This document shows, one piece after another, positions 41,910-51,582 of a stretch of 64,000 nucleotides of DNA. The DNA is from Gemmatimonadota bacterium. GTDB taxonomy: Bacteria; Gemmatimonadota; Gemmatimonadetes; Longimicrobiales; Gaopeijiaceae. The DNA is taken from the NCBI GenBank assembly GCA_041390125.1, contig JAWKQN010000015.1, positions 1 through 64,000 on the forward strand, in the 5' to 3' direction. Numbering within the stretch: the stretch's first letter is position 1; the number at the start of each line of letters is the position of its first letter. A model generated the notes under the pieces. The model worked only from the letters and a program-made list of their open reading frames with translations. It was not told the DNA's origin and did no database searches. The position numbers and the translations under genes are program-made.

Positions 41910-43799
41910 TCATCCGAGCACCACGACCTGCCGGCTGAGCACCATGGGCGCGCGGCCCACCAACGTGATCTCCACGTGCAGCGTGTACTCGCCGGGATCG
42001 AGCTCGGGCAGCGACAGCCCCACCGTGCGGAACACGGTCCCGAGCTCGTCCGGGCCCGCGTCCTCGAAGGAGACGACGAGGGGGACCTCGGGCTCCAGGA
42101 TGCGCAGGAACTGCCCGGCGCGACGGAGCAGGCTCGGGCGCCCCTGCGTCACACCGACGGTGACCTGGGCCCGATCACCCGGGCGGAGGTTGTAGACCTC
42201 CCAGGCGAGGGTCATCCGGTCACCGGCACGCACGCGTACGCCCGGCAGGGCCCGCGCCGCGGCTTCCTCCACCGACGTGGGCAAGCCGCCCGCCGCGTCC
42301 AGCACCAGCAGATCGGAGGCGGCGGCCAGGTCGGGTCGGATCGAGATCTGGCTGAGGCCCTGCCGGGCCCTCCACGCGTACGACAGGCCGGGACTGCGCA
42401 CCTCCAGGCCCAGCAGGTACGCGCCGTTGGGGACCTGCGCGGTCAGCGCGCCGGTCGCCGACGAGCTGCGAAGCTCCAACTCCGGCGTGCCGTCGGGTCG
42501 GAGCACCAGGAAGGCGGTCTCCACGTCCGTCAGGCCCGCGCGCGCCAGGCCGGCGGCGGACTCGGGCGCAGGCGCATCGGAGTCCGATCCGGCGGACCCG
42601 CGGAAGGGATCGCTGCGATCGAACGGGCTCCCGCCGCCGCTCGCCCGAGGATCCCGACGGGACGGGACGGCGCGACGCTCGGGCTCCGACGGCTGCAGGT
42701 CCTCCCCGGGTTGCCAGGCCGCGACCACGAGCAGGGAGTCGCCCCTGCGGAAGCGGGCCACCTGCGAGTACAGGGGATCGACATCGGGCGCATAGCTCGG
42801 CGCATAGCCCGTGCGCGGCTCGCGCTGCTCGATGGTCCAGGCGTCCGCCGGGATGGCGGTCGGGTCGGCGAGGTAGGCGCCGGGCGCGACGTACTGCGCG
42901 GTCTTGGGGTGGTGACGTCCGATGATGTAGCGGTCGTCGCCGGCCAACCCCTGCTGTCCGGGCACCACGCCGCGCCCGCGCTCCCACCCCACCTCCGGCC
43001 CGTAGCGCGTGGTGAGCTGCTCCAGGTCGTCCTCCCACTCGAGGCCGAAGGCGTTGGCCGCATCGCGCCGGAGGAGCACCACCATCTTGCGCGCGAAGTG
43101 CTCGGTGTGCCGATCGTTCCCCGGCTCCATCCACAGCGGGTCGGCGAGAAGCCAGAACGTGCGCTCCACCTCCGCGCGCCGCGCGTCGTCGGACGCATCG
43201 TCCAAGGCGCGCTGGGCGTCGTCGTCCAGCAGGTAGCGCAGCGAGCCGAACCAGGCTGCGGTGTCGGGCGGCATACGCTCCAGCGCCCGGGCGAACGTGG
43301 ACTCCGCCGCCTCCGTCTTCCCCTGCCGCTGCTCGGCGAGGCCGCGCACGCCCAGGCAGAACCAGCGCTCCGCGATGGGGCACTCGTCGGACAGCGCGAA
43401 GACGCGGGCCCAACCGCCGCGCTCGCCCTCGTAGAAGGCGAGCTGGCCGAGCAACCAGGCGTCGGGGGCGGCCCGCCAGGCCGCCAGGAGGGAGCGGAGC
43501 AGCCGGTCGCGGGCGAGCGTCAGCTCGGGCGGCTCGTCATCCAGGGGGGATTCGTCGCTTCCGTGCCGGAGGCAGAGCCGCCCGACCATCTCGTCACAGA
43601 CGCCGCCTCCACCCCGCACCTCGGGCGGGATCCGGCTCTCCCGGAAGGACTCGAACTCGATCTGCGCCTGGCGGGCGGCGGCCACCAGGGAGTCCGCCCG
43701 TGCGGCCTCCTGGGCCGTCGCCGGCAAGGCGCATCCGGCCCAGACGAGCATCGCCCCGCCCAGCCCCCGTCGGAGGGCCTCTCCACCGCCGCTCAGCAT
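41910..43799 (-). CDS. Secreted TPR-containing protein, possibly GWxTD-like
   Basis: 629 residues with a signal peptide (1-29, cut near A-T-A-Q). The N-terminal half has TPR-like helices (W-F-C-L-G-V-R-G-L-A-E-Q-R-Q-G-K). Around residues 230-300 the pattern E-W-E-D-D-L-E-Q-L-T-T-R-Y-G then Y-I-I-G-R-H-H-P-K resembles the GWxTD module common in this kind of bacterium. The C-terminal third is beta-rich (W-E-V-Y-N-L-R-P-G-D, Y-T-L-H-V-E-I-T-L) like an Ig or carboxypeptidase-regulatory domain. The ATG at 43799 has AAGGA 6 nt upstream. Function unknown; domain calls are tentative. Confidence 0.7.
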   Translation of the reverse strand: MLSGGGEALRRGLGGAMLVWAGCALPATAQEAARADSLVAAARQAQIEFESFRESRIPPEVRGGGGVCDEMVGRLCLRHGSDESPLDDEPPELTLARDRLLRSLLAAWRAAPDAWLLGQLAFYEGERGGWARVFALSDECPIAERWFCLGVRGLAEQRQGKTEAAESTFARALERMPPDTAAWFGSLRYLLDDDAQRALDDASDDARRAEVERTFWLLADPLWMEPGNDRHTEHFARKMVVLLRRDAANAFGLEWEDDLEQLTTRYGPEVGWERGRGVVPGQQGLAGDDRYIIGRHHPKTAQYVAPGAYLADPTAIPADAWTIEQREPRTGYAPSYAPDVDPLYSQVARFRRGDSLLVVAAWQPGEDLQPSEPERRAVPSRRDPRASGGGSPFDRSDPFRGSAGSDSDAPAPESAAGLARAGLTDVETAFLVLRPDGTPELELRSSSATGALTAQVPNGAYLLGLEVRSPGLSYAWRARQGLSQISIRPDLAAASDLLVLDAAGGLPTSVEEAAARALPGVRVRAGDRMTLAWEVYNLRPGDRAQVTVGVTQGRPSLLRRAGQFLRILEPEVPLVVSFEDAGPDELGTVFRTVGLSLPELDPGEYTLHVEITLVGRAPMVLSRQVVVLG

Positions 43800-43906
43800 G
43801 CCCGTCCTTCTCCATCCCGGGGGGCCGGCCGCGCCCCACGTGCGCGTCACCGCTGCGGGAGATACACAGTCCGACTGGACCCGGGTCCCGTCGGGGGGGC
43901 ACACGA

Positions 43907-43940
43907 AAGCGCCCCGGCCGCTTCCGCGGCCGGGGCGCTT
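43907..43940 (-). terminator. Rho-independent-like terminator after the sulfocyanin gene
   Basis: Perfect 15-bp stem (arms 43907-43921 and 43926-43940, AAGCGCCCCGGCCGC and complement) with a 4-nt loop, 25 nt downstream of the sulfocyanin-like stop on the minus strand. The stem ends in TT and is followed by TCGTG, so a short T-run is present. Confidence 0.8.
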
Positions 43941-43965
43941 CGACGTCCGTACGGACCGGGTGTGC

Positions 43966-44577
43966 CTACTGACGCACGCCGGCCGAGCCGTCCTCGGAGA
44001 CCGTGAAGGTCACCCACATGCCGATCTGGGCATGGCCGGGGATGTAGCAGATCATCTGGTACCGACCGGCCTGATCCGCCGTGAAGGTGATCGTCTCGGA
44101 CTCACCGGGCATGGTGGCGTCGGTCAGCGAGCCCGGGTTGCTGGACACGGCACCGGCGAACACCGGGTTCGGGGTGATGGCGCCCATGAAGCTGTCACGC
44201 CACTCCTCGATCCCGAGGCTGTGCGCCATGTTCGGGTCGCTGTTGCTGAAGTTGATGGTCACCGTCGAGCCGACGGGCACGACGATCTCGCCCTGGCCGC
44301 CCACGAAACCGTTGAAGTTCCAGTAGTTCTGCGCGTTCGTGGACCCGGCGGTGATGCCGAGCGTGACGTTCGAGCCGTTCTGGCTGTACCAGTCGGGCAT
44401 GGTCAACGCACCCGTGGGCGCGGCGGCGGTGGTCTCCCCACCGGCGGCCGGCATATCGTGCTCCATCGGCGCGGCCTGCTCACCACCGGCCGCCGCCGTT
44501 TCGCCGGACTCGGAGCCGCCGCAGGCGGTGCCGGCGAGGACGAAGGCGAAAGCAGACAGAAGAGCGAGACGCTTCAT
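43966..44577 (-). CDS. Sulfocyanin-like blue copper lipoprotein
   Basis: 203 residues. A lipoprotein signal ends A-G-T-A-C19, then an Ala/Glu/Met linker with M-E-H-D-M. The cupredoxin domain carries the type-1 copper ligands H119 (M-A-H-S-L-G), C177 (M-I-C-Y), H182 (P-G-H-A) and M187 (I-G-M-W). The spacing C-x4-H-x4-M and the N-terminal N-F-N-G-F segment resemble sulfocyanin, the copper electron carrier best known from archaeal terminal oxidases. It probably carries electrons in the periplasm. ATG at 44577. A TATTAT -10-like element lies at 44692-44697. Confidence 0.85.
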   Translation of the reverse strand: MKRLALLSAFAFVLAGTACGGSESGETAAAGGEQAAPMEHDMPAAGGETTAAAPTGALTMPDWYSQNGSNVTLGITAGSTNAQNYWNFNGFVGGQGEIVVPVGSTVTINFSNSDPNMAHSLGIEEWRDSFMGAITPNPVFAGAVSSNPGSLTDATMPGESETITFTADQAGRYQMICYIPGHAQIGMWVTFTVSEDGSAGVRQ

Positions 44578-44691
44578 GATTGTCTTCCCTGTGCTGGATT
44601 TGCGGCGTCTGGATCCCGGATCCCGGCGGGCGGGCCGCTGACCCCCGGGCGGAGTTGCGGGAGAACCCTCTCCGCGCACCCATAGAGCGGA

Positions 44692-44697
44692 ATAATA
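44692..44697 (-). promoter_or_regulatory. Candidate -10 element for the sulfocyanin gene
   Basis: TATTAT on the minus strand, one base off the TATAAT consensus and an A/T island in very GC-rich DNA, 115 nt upstream of the ATG at 44577. No good -35 box is seen 16-18 nt upstream. Confidence 0.3.
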
Positions 44698-44865
44698 GCG
44701 TAGACCCCCCAGGCCCGGTACCGGGGAGGTCCCGCGCGCCGCCTCGAGCGGCCGGGTGCCGCCTGGCGGAAAGACCTGCGAGACGGGCCGGTTCCGCCCC
44801 GTCGCGACGGCTGGATGGGGCGGAGGCCGGGGGCGGCCCCCTCCCCTGCCGCGCTCAGCGCGCCT

Positions 44866-45468
44866 TCACTGGCTCCAGGGCGGCACGACCCCGTTGGAGC
44901 GCGCGTAGGCGATGGCCTGGCCGAGGTGCTCGTGCATGTGCGTGGTGGTCATGACCCACAGCGCGCCCACGGTCGAGCTGCGGCCGAACATGTCCGCCGG
45001 CGCATCGGCGTCCCTGGCGCGATCCATCGCGCCCAGCAGGTGCTGGAAGGATGCACGCAGGTCCGCCACGATCTCCGCCTTGTCGGCCGAGCGGTTCTCG
45101 TAGGGAACCACCGTCCCGGCGTAGTCCATGGTGATGCCGGTCGCCGCCGGTGCCGGCGTACCGGCCGGGATGGCCAGGACGTAGTTGTCGGCCGCCACGT
45201 GCATGAAGACCTCGGCGACGGAGCGCACGCCCTCGCCAGGCCGCCAGTCGTACCGATCCTCCGGGATGGCCTCGGCCAACGCCACCATCTTGTCCTGCAC
45301 CTGGTTCACGGCCGAGGCGAGCTCGGACATGGCGTCGAACGCCGCCACCGAGGTCTCGGCGGCAGGCTCGGCGGCGGCCTGTTCGGGGGATCCGCCGCAC
45401 CCGCTCGACAACATCGGGAGAAAGACGAAGGCGGCGCCCACCGCGCGGCGAGACGGTCTGACGGACAT
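44866..45468 (-). CDS. DinB-family lipoprotein
   Basis: 200 residues. A lipoprotein signal ends M-L-S-S-G-C24. The helical body has the DinB/YfiT metal-binding pattern: His in V-F-M-H-V-A-A-D-N-Y and two His in T-H-M-H-E-H-L-G-Q-A-I-A-Y, with R-Y-D-W-R-P between. Most DinB-like proteins are cytosolic thiol transferases or damage-inducible proteins; exported lipidated forms are typical of Gemmatimonadota-like genomes and lack a known role. Ends 66 nt after the efflux operon's last gene boundary. Confidence 0.85.
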   Translation of the reverse strand: MSVRPSRRAVGAAFVFLPMLSSGCGGSPEQAAAEPAAETSVAAFDAMSELASAVNQVQDKMVALAEAIPEDRYDWRPGEGVRSVAEVFMHVAADNYVLAIPAGTPAPAATGITMDYAGTVVPYENRSADKAEIVADLRASFQHLLGAMDRARDADAPADMFGRSSTVGALWVMTTTHMHEHLGQAIAYARSNGVVPPWSQ

Positions 45469-45534
45469 GGAGGCTCCTGGATCGAGGGAAGTCCCATCGT
45501 CCCAGAGGTACGCCGGAAGGCCTCGGGCTTTGCA

Positions 45535-48500
45535 TCAGGGTCCATCGGGCGCCGCCCAGGCCGGCTCGGCGCTGACGCCCACCGGCGAGCCGAGCGGGCG
45601 CGGGAGCTGCCGCTCACGCCACAGCGAGTAGACCGCGGGGATGACGACGAGCGTCAGCAGCGTGCTGCTGAGCATGCCGCCCACCATCGGCGCCGCGATG
45701 CGCTTCATCACGCTCGCACCGGTGCCGTGCCCCCAGAGGATGGGCAGCAGTCCCAGGATCACCGTCAGGACGGTCATCAGCTTGGGCCGCACCCGGTCGA
45801 CCGCGCCCTCGATGACCGCGTCATGCAGGGCCGCGGGCGTGACCCGCCCGGCGAGGCGCCGAGCATCCCAGGCATGATCGAGGTAGACGAGCATCACCAC
45901 GCCGGTCTCCGCGGCCACGCCCGCGAGGGCGATGAAGCCGATCACGGTGGCCACCGACCAGTTGTAGCCCAGCAGCGCCATGAACAGCACGCCACCGACC
46001 AACGCGAAGGGCAGGCTGCCCATCACGATCAGGCTCTCGCCCACGCTGCGGAAGCTCAGGTACAGCAGCAGGAAGATGATCAGGAGGGTGGCCGGCACCA
46101 CCAGCAACAGCGTCTCGCGCGCCCGCTCCATATACTCGAACTGCCCGCTCCACTGGAGCGAATAGCCCTCTGGCAGCGTCACCATGGCGGATACCATGTC
46201 CTGCGCCTCGCGCACGTAGCCCCCGATGTCGCGGCCCTCGACGTCGACGTAGACCCACGAGGTGGGAAAGGCGTTCTCGGTCTTGATGGCCATGGGGCCG
46301 CTCACCTGGCGGATCGTGGCCACCGCGCCCAGCGGTACCTGCGCCGTGCTCGCGGGGACACGCTCGGACATCCCCGGCATGGTGCGCCCCAGATCGGACG
46401 GGCGTCCCTGGGCCACCGGGAGCAGGACCTCCGCCAGCTTCTCGGGCTGGTCACGCAGTTCGTGTGGGTAGCGCAGGCGCACGCCGTAGCGTTCGCGTCC
46501 CTCCACCGTGCGCGTGATGGTCATCCCCCCGATCGCGCTCCCGATGACGCCCTGGATGCTCTCCACGGTGAGGCCATAGCGGGCCGCCGCTTCGCGATCG
46601 ATCTCGATGTCGAGGTAGTAGCCACTGACGGCCCGCTCCGCGAAGACGCTGCGCGTTCCCGGCACCATGCCCACCGCATTCTCGATCTCCCGTCCCAGAC
46701 GCTCCAGCTCGCCGAGATCCGGTCCGAAGATCTTCACGCCCACGGGTGTGCGGATCCCCGTGGCCAGCATGTCGATACGGCCGCGGATCGGCATCGTCCA
46801 GGAGTTGCTCATCCCGGGGAAGGCCATGAGGGAATCCATCTCGGCGACGAGGCCTTCCATGGTCATGCCGGCTCGCCACTCCTCCTCGGGCCGCAGGACG
46901 ATCGTGGTCTCGAACATGTCCAGCCCGGCGGGATCGGTGGCCGTGCCGGCCCGGCCGGCCTTGCCGAACACGCTGGCGACCTCGGGCACCGTGGCCAGGA
47001 GGCTGTCCTGTCGTTGCAGCAGCTCGCGCGCCTTGCTCACGCCGATGCCGGGCAGCGTGGTGGGCATGTAGAGGAGCGTGCCCTCGTTCAACGGCGGCAT
47101 GAACTCGCTGCCGATGCGCTGCAGCGGGATCAACGTCAGGATGAGGGAGGCGAGGGCCGCGCCGATGATCGGCAGACGCCAGCGCAGCACGGCGCGGATC
47201 ACGGGCCGATAGAGCGCCATGAGCACGCGCGCGAGCGGGTTCGAGGCCTCGGTCCGGATCCGGCCCCGCACGAAGAGCCCCATCGTGACCGGCACCAGCG
47301 TGACGGAGAGCAGCGCGGCCGCGCCCATGGTCAGGGTCTTGGTCCACGCGAGCGGGGTGAACAGCCGCCCCTCCTGCGCTTCGAGCGTGAAGACCGGCAG
47401 GAAGCTGACCGTGATGATGAGGAGCGAGAAGAACAACGCCGGTCCGACCTCCTTGGAGGCCTGCACCACGATCGCCCATCGCTCCGCCGCGGACAGCGCC
47501 GACGTGTCGAGGTGCCCGGGCCGCGAGCCCGGACGCCCGGCCAGCGCGCGCTCCAGGTGCTTGTGCATGTTCTCGACCATGACGATGGCCGCGTCGATCA
47601 TGGCACCGATGGCGATGGCGATGCCGCCCAGGCTCATGATGTCCGCGCCGATCCCCAGGACGCGCATGACGATGAACGCCATGAGCACTCCGACGGGAAT
47701 GGTCAAGATGGCGACCAGCGCCGACCGCGCGTGCAGCAGGAACAGCATCGTGACGAGCGCCACGACGATGGACTCCTCCACCAGCTTGGAGCGAAGGTTG
47801 GCCACAGCCGCTTCGATGAGCGTACTGCGGTCGTAGACGGGCCGCAGCACGACCCCCTCCGGCAGCCCGGAGGCGATGTCGGCCAGCCGGGCCTTCACCC
47901 GGTCGATGGTGGCGAGCGCGTTCTCCCCGAAGCGCATCACCACGATCCCGCCCACGACCTCGCCGCGACCATCCAGGTCGGCGATCCCGCGCCGTACCTC
48001 GGGGGCGAGCTGCACACGGGCGACGTCCGCCACCCGGATGGGCGTGCCCGATCCGGTCGCGCCCACCACCACGTCCTCGATGTCGCCGGCGCCCCGCAGA
48101 TAGCCGAGACCGCGCACCATGGTCTCGCGCTCGCTCAACTCCATCATCATGGCGCCGGCGTCCCGGTTCGACGCCTGGATCGCGGCCATGACCCGCGTCA
48201 CCGGAACCCCGTAGGCCCGCAGCTTCTCCGGCTCCACGGTCACCTCGTAGGCCTTCTCGAACCCGCCCACGCTCGCGACCTCGCTCACACCTTCCACGGC
48301 GGTGAGCTGGTAGCGGAGGTACCAGTCCTGCAGCGAGCGCAGGTCGGCGAGGGAACGCGTGCCGGATTGGTCCTCCAGCACGTACTGGAAGACCCAGCCC
48401 AGCCCGGTGGCGTCCGGACCCAGCGTGGCCTGGGCCGACTCGGGCAGGCGGTCGCGCACGGTGGAGAGGACTTCGAGCACCCGGCTGCGGGCCCAGTACA

Positions 48501-48807
48501 GGTCCGTCCCGTCCTCGAAGATCACGTACACGAACGACACGCCGAAGAACGAGTATCCGCGCACTGTGCTCGCGCCCGGCACGCGCAACAGCTCCGAGGC
48601 CAGCGGATACGTGACCTGGTCCTCGACGATCTGCGGCGCCTGGCCCTCGAACTCGGTCTGGACGATCACCTGCACGTCCGACAGGTCGGGCAACGCCTCG
48701 AGCGGCGTGCGCCGGACGGCCACGAGTCCGGCCCCCACCGTGAAGACCGTGAGGGCGAGCACCAGGAAGCGGTTCGCCACCGACCATTCGATCAGCCGGT
48801 TCAGCAT
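45535..48807 (-). CDS. cusA: Heavy-metal efflux RND transporter, CusA/CzcA family
   Basis: 1090 residues, the usual size of an HME-RND pump. Features: N-terminal L-N-R-L-I-E-W-S-V, the periplasmic-domain block S-W-T-M-P-I-R-G-R-I-D-M-L-A-T-G-I-R-T-P, and helix 4 A-I-A-I-G-A-M-I-D-A-A-I-V-M-V-E-N with the proton-relay Asp/Glu. The pump expels Cu(I)/Ag(I) or divalent metals across both membranes with CusB and CusC. Only 1 nt separates the ATG from the CusB stop, with GGGGGAG as ribosome site inside the end of that gene. The Met-rich segments and the partner's metal-binding tails favour copper/silver, but metal specificity is not proven. Confidence 0.93.
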   Translation of the reverse strand: MLNRLIEWSVANRFLVLALTVFTVGAGLVAVRRTPLEALPDLSDVQVIVQTEFEGQAPQIVEDQVTYPLASELLRVPGASTVRGYSFFGVSFVYVIFEDGTDLYWARSRVLEVLSTVRDRLPESAQATLGPDATGLGWVFQYVLEDQSGTRSLADLRSLQDWYLRYQLTAVEGVSEVASVGGFEKAYEVTVEPEKLRAYGVPVTRVMAAIQASNRDAGAMMMELSERETMVRGLGYLRGAGDIEDVVVGATGSGTPIRVADVARVQLAPEVRRGIADLDGRGEVVGGIVVMRFGENALATIDRVKARLADIASGLPEGVVLRPVYDRSTLIEAAVANLRSKLVEESIVVALVTMLFLLHARSALVAILTIPVGVLMAFIVMRVLGIGADIMSLGGIAIAIGAMIDAAIVMVENMHKHLERALAGRPGSRPGHLDTSALSAAERWAIVVQASKEVGPALFFSLLIITVSFLPVFTLEAQEGRLFTPLAWTKTLTMGAAALLSVTLVPVTMGLFVRGRIRTEASNPLARVLMALYRPVIRAVLRWRLPIIGAALASLILTLIPLQRIGSEFMPPLNEGTLLYMPTTLPGIGVSKARELLQRQDSLLATVPEVASVFGKAGRAGTATDPAGLDMFETTIVLRPEEEWRAGMTMEGLVAEMDSLMAFPGMSNSWTMPIRGRIDMLATGIRTPVGVKIFGPDLGELERLGREIENAVGMVPGTRSVFAERAVSGYYLDIEIDREAAARYGLTVESIQGVIGSAIGGMTITRTVEGRERYGVRLRYPHELRDQPEKLAEVLLPVAQGRPSDLGRTMPGMSERVPASTAQVPLGAVATIRQVSGPMAIKTENAFPTSWVYVDVEGRDIGGYVREAQDMVSAMVTLPEGYSLQWSGQFEYMERARETLLLVVPATLLIIFLLLYLSFRSVGESLIVMGSLPFALVGGVLFMALLGYNWSVATVIGFIALAGVAAETGVVMLVYLDHAWDARRLAGRVTPAALHDAVIEGAVDRVRPKLMTVLTVILGLLPILWGHGTGASVMKRIAAPMVGGMLSSTLLTLVVIPAVYSLWRERQLPRPLGSPVGVSAEPAWAAPDGP

Positions 48808-48808
48808 C

Positions 48809-50161
48809 TCACTCCCCCGGACCGTCGTGGCGGTGGACGCCCGTATCCGGCGCCGCCGGCACGACGTGCTGCGAATGATCCGTCCCCGGCGGTGCGGCGG
48901 TGTCGCCGGTGTCGGGCGGGGCCGGCATGACGTGCTGCGCGTGGTCCATGCCTTCAGGAGCCGCCGGGGGCTCGGAGGCACCGCCGCCCATGTCCATCCC
49001 AGGCATCCCGCCCATGGCGCTGCCCATGTTGGACTCGGCGTCGATGAGGAAGTTGGCGGAGGCGACGACGGTCTCGCCCTCCGACAACCCGGCGAGCACT
49101 TCGATCTGACGATCGACGGCGATCCCCGTCGTCACCTCGCGCGGCTCGAGCACGCCGCCCTCGCCCTGGACGAAGACGAGCGCACGCTCCCCGGTGAAGT
49201 GCACCGCGTCGCGCGGCACCAGCAACGCGGCGCGCGCCGGGGCTGCCTCCAGCGTGAGGGACGCGTACATCCCGGGCTTCAGGCGCAGATCGGGGTTGTC
49301 CAGCTCGATCCGCACCCGTCCCGTGCGCGACGTCACCGACACGGTCGGGTGGACGTATGCCACCCGGCCATGGAAGGAATCCCCGGCATAGGCCTCGACG
49401 GTCACCTCGGCATGCTGTCCCTCGTGCACGAGCGAGAGATCCTTCTCGTAGACGTCGCCTTCCACCCAGACCTGCCGCAGGTCGCCGATGCGGAACATGG
49501 CCATCCCGGGCAGCACGCGCGCACCCTCGACCACCGGCTTCTCGAACACGATGCCCGACGCGGGCGCGCGCAGCGTCACCGTGCGTGACGGTGTGCCGGC
49601 CTGCTCGATGCGCTCGATCTCGGCGTCCGAGACGTCCCAGAAGCCGAGGCGGCGGCGCGCGGCATCCAGCAGGGTGCGCGCGTTCTCGTACGCCCTGCCC
49701 TGATCCGGCGACAGGCCGTCGAGCAGCTTGCGCGCCAGGATCAACTCCTCCTGTGCGGCCACGAGCTCCGGGCTGTACAAATCGACGAGCGGTTCCCCCT
49801 GACGCACGGGCGCGCCCGTGAAGTCGACATGCAGGCGCTCCACCCAGCCCTCGACCTTCGGGGTGACATCCACCAGTCGGGTTTCGTCCCACATGACCGT
49901 GCCGACGGTGCGCACCGACCGGTCGAGGGGTTCACGAACCACCGTGGCGAACGCGACTCCGATGCGGCGGGCCGCTTCCGGATCGAGCCGGACCGGACGC
50001 GCCTCGTCTCCGCCTGCAGCCATCATGGCGGCGTGATCGTGGCCTTCCATCGTGCCCACGGCCTCCGGAGCGTCGGCGCCGCCGCGCAGCACGAGCCAGG
50101 TGATCGCGGAGGCCACGATCACCAGCGCCGAGGCGAGTGCGATCTGCGAGCGGCTGTTCAT
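48809..50161 (-). CDS. cusB: RND efflux periplasmic adaptor, CusB-like, with metal-binding tails
   Basis: 450 residues. One N-terminal membrane/signal helix (7-26) is followed by a short His/Met segment (G-H-D-H-A-A-M-M). The adaptor core has the barrel-sandwich pattern (V-E-G-W-V-E-R-L-H-V, G-E-P-L-V-D-L-Y-S-P-E-L, L-R-A-P-A-S-G-I-V). The C-terminal 60 residues are unusual: M-G-G-M-P-G-M-D-M-G-G-G followed by D-H-A-Q-H, D-H-S-Q-H and H-R-H-D-G, a likely metal-collecting tail. ATG overlaps the CusC stop by 4 bp; GGGAGG is 4 nt upstream. Confidence 0.9.
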   Translation of the reverse strand: MNSRSQIALASALVIVASAITWLVLRGGADAPEAVGTMEGHDHAAMMAAGGDEARPVRLDPEAARRIGVAFATVVREPLDRSVRTVGTVMWDETRLVDVTPKVEGWVERLHVDFTGAPVRQGEPLVDLYSPELVAAQEELILARKLLDGLSPDQGRAYENARTLLDAARRRLGFWDVSDAEIERIEQAGTPSRTVTLRAPASGIVFEKPVVEGARVLPGMAMFRIGDLRQVWVEGDVYEKDLSLVHEGQHAEVTVEAYAGDSFHGRVAYVHPTVSVTSRTGRVRIELDNPDLRLKPGMYASLTLEAAPARAALLVPRDAVHFTGERALVFVQGEGGVLEPREVTTGIAVDRQIEVLAGLSEGETVVASANFLIDAESNMGSAMGGMPGMDMGGGASEPPAAPEGMDHAQHVMPAPPDTGDTAAPPGTDHSQHVVPAAPDTGVHRHDGPGE

Positions 50162-51450
50162 CGTTCCTCCCGGGCGAGCGTCTCGCCCAAGGGCATCGGC
50201 CGGCCGACCGTCGCCTCCAGGCGGGTCAGCGCGCGGCCATAGTCTGCGATCAGGGCGGGGATGTTGCGCTCGTGCTCGTTCTGGCCGAGGCGCGCTTCCA
50301 GGACGGTCATGAAGTCGACCGCGCCCGCGCGGTAGGAGGCGAGGGCGCTCGCGGCGTTGGCCTCCGCCAACGGCACCACCTCGGAGCGATAGAGCGTCAG
50401 GAGCGCGCGAGCGCGTTCCAGGTCGGCCAGGCCCTCGATGATGGCGGCAGCGACGTCCACACGGGTCCGCTGCAACACCGCCTCCGCTTCGGCGGCGAGG
50501 GCGCGCGCCTCGTCCCGACCCTTCAACTGACGGCTGCGCGCGAAGACCGGAATCGTGAATCCGACCATGGCGCCCACCATGTGCTCGCCGCCGGACGACG
50601 TGGGGCGCCGCCCGTACTGCACGCCGATGGTGGCGTCCGGCCACAGCGCGCTCCGGGCCTGCTCCACCCCGGTCCGGGCCCGCGCCACGGCGGTGCGTGC
50701 CTCGTCCAGGGCGGGCCGGACCTCCTCCGCCCAGCCGCTCAAGACCTCCGCGGTGGGCGTCGAGGCCGGCAGCGCCGGAAGCTCGACGGCGGGGATCTCC
50801 GACTGCGCGCTCTGGCCCATACGCGCGTTGAGCCGCGCCACGGCCGCGCTGCGAAGCGACTCCAGCCGACGGATCTCCATGTCCAGACGGGCCACCTCCA
50901 CGCCGGCGCGCAGCACGTCGGCCTGTGGACCCTCCCCGCTCGCGTACCGCGCCTGCGCCACCTCGCGGAGATCGGCGACCAGGCGCGCGTTGCGCGCCAC
51001 CACCTCGAGCTCGCCATCGATCCGGTAGACCGTGAAGAACTCGGCGGCCACCGCCGCGCGGATCTCCCAGGCGCGCTCCTCCACCCGGGCGTCCGCCATC
51101 CGCCGGGTCTGATCGGCCATGCGCTCGGCCCGACCGAGCGTGCCCGGCACGGGCAGCATCTGCATGGCCTGGACGGAGGGCGCCATCGACGCGGGCATCG
51201 AGGCACTCAGCTCCGGCAGCGCGAGGTTCATCACGCCCACCTGCACGACCGGGTCGGGCGGCCGACCGGCGCCCGGCACCCGCGCAGCCGTGGCCTCCGC
51301 GAGGGCACGTACCGCCGCGAGCTCGGGGTTGGAGCGCTCGGCGGCCCGCAGCGCCTCCGCGAGCGTCAGGATCGGGGCCGTCTGCGCCTCACTCCGCGCG
51401 GGAAGCGCCAGGAGCGGGAGCGTGACGGCCAACGTCGTCAGCACCTTCAT
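50158..51450 (-). CDS. cusC: Outer-membrane efflux protein, TolC/CusC family
   Basis: 430 residues with a signal peptide (1-23, S-E-A-Q). Two repeated helical halves contain the outer-membrane efflux pattern (L-A-E-A-L-R-A-A-E-R-S-N-P-E-L near 30, V-A-A-E-F-F-T-V-Y, A-L-A-S-Y-R-A-G-A-V-D-F-M-T-V-L-E-A near 380). It forms the exit duct of the CusCBA pump. ATG at 51450 with GGAGAC 8 nt upstream. First clear transporter gene of the operon. Confidence 0.9.
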   Translation of the reverse strand: MKVLTTLAVTLPLLALPARSEAQTAPILTLAEALRAAERSNPELAAVRALAEATAARVPGAGRPPDPVVQVGVMNLALPELSASMPASMAPSVQAMQMLPVPGTLGRAERMADQTRRMADARVEERAWEIRAAVAAEFFTVYRIDGELEVVARNARLVADLREVAQARYASGEGPQADVLRAGVEVARLDMEIRRLESLRSAAVARLNARMGQSAQSEIPAVELPALPASTPTAEVLSGWAEEVRPALDEARTAVARARTGVEQARSALWPDATIGVQYGRRPTSSGGEHMVGAMVGFTIPVFARSRQLKGRDEARALAAEAEAVLQRTRVDVAAAIIEGLADLERARALLTLYRSEVVPLAEANAASALASYRAGAVDFMTVLEARLGQNEHERNIPALIADYGRALTRLEATVGRPMPLGETLAREER

Positions 51451-51582
51451 GGAATGTCTCCGTCGTGCACGTGCCCTCCCGCGCGCGGCGCGCACGGGCG
51501 GATCAGATCAGGACGCGGAGCGCCCCGGGATCCGGAATTCGCTGGACGTGGGGCCGGACGCGGGTGGCGTCCGGACGTGCAC

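Noticed and set aside
44815..48930. Plus-strand open frame of over 1300 codons opposite cusA
   Set aside because: The minus-strand product is a clear full-length RND pump; the antisense frame is His/Asp/Arg-rich with no domain and is a bias artefact.
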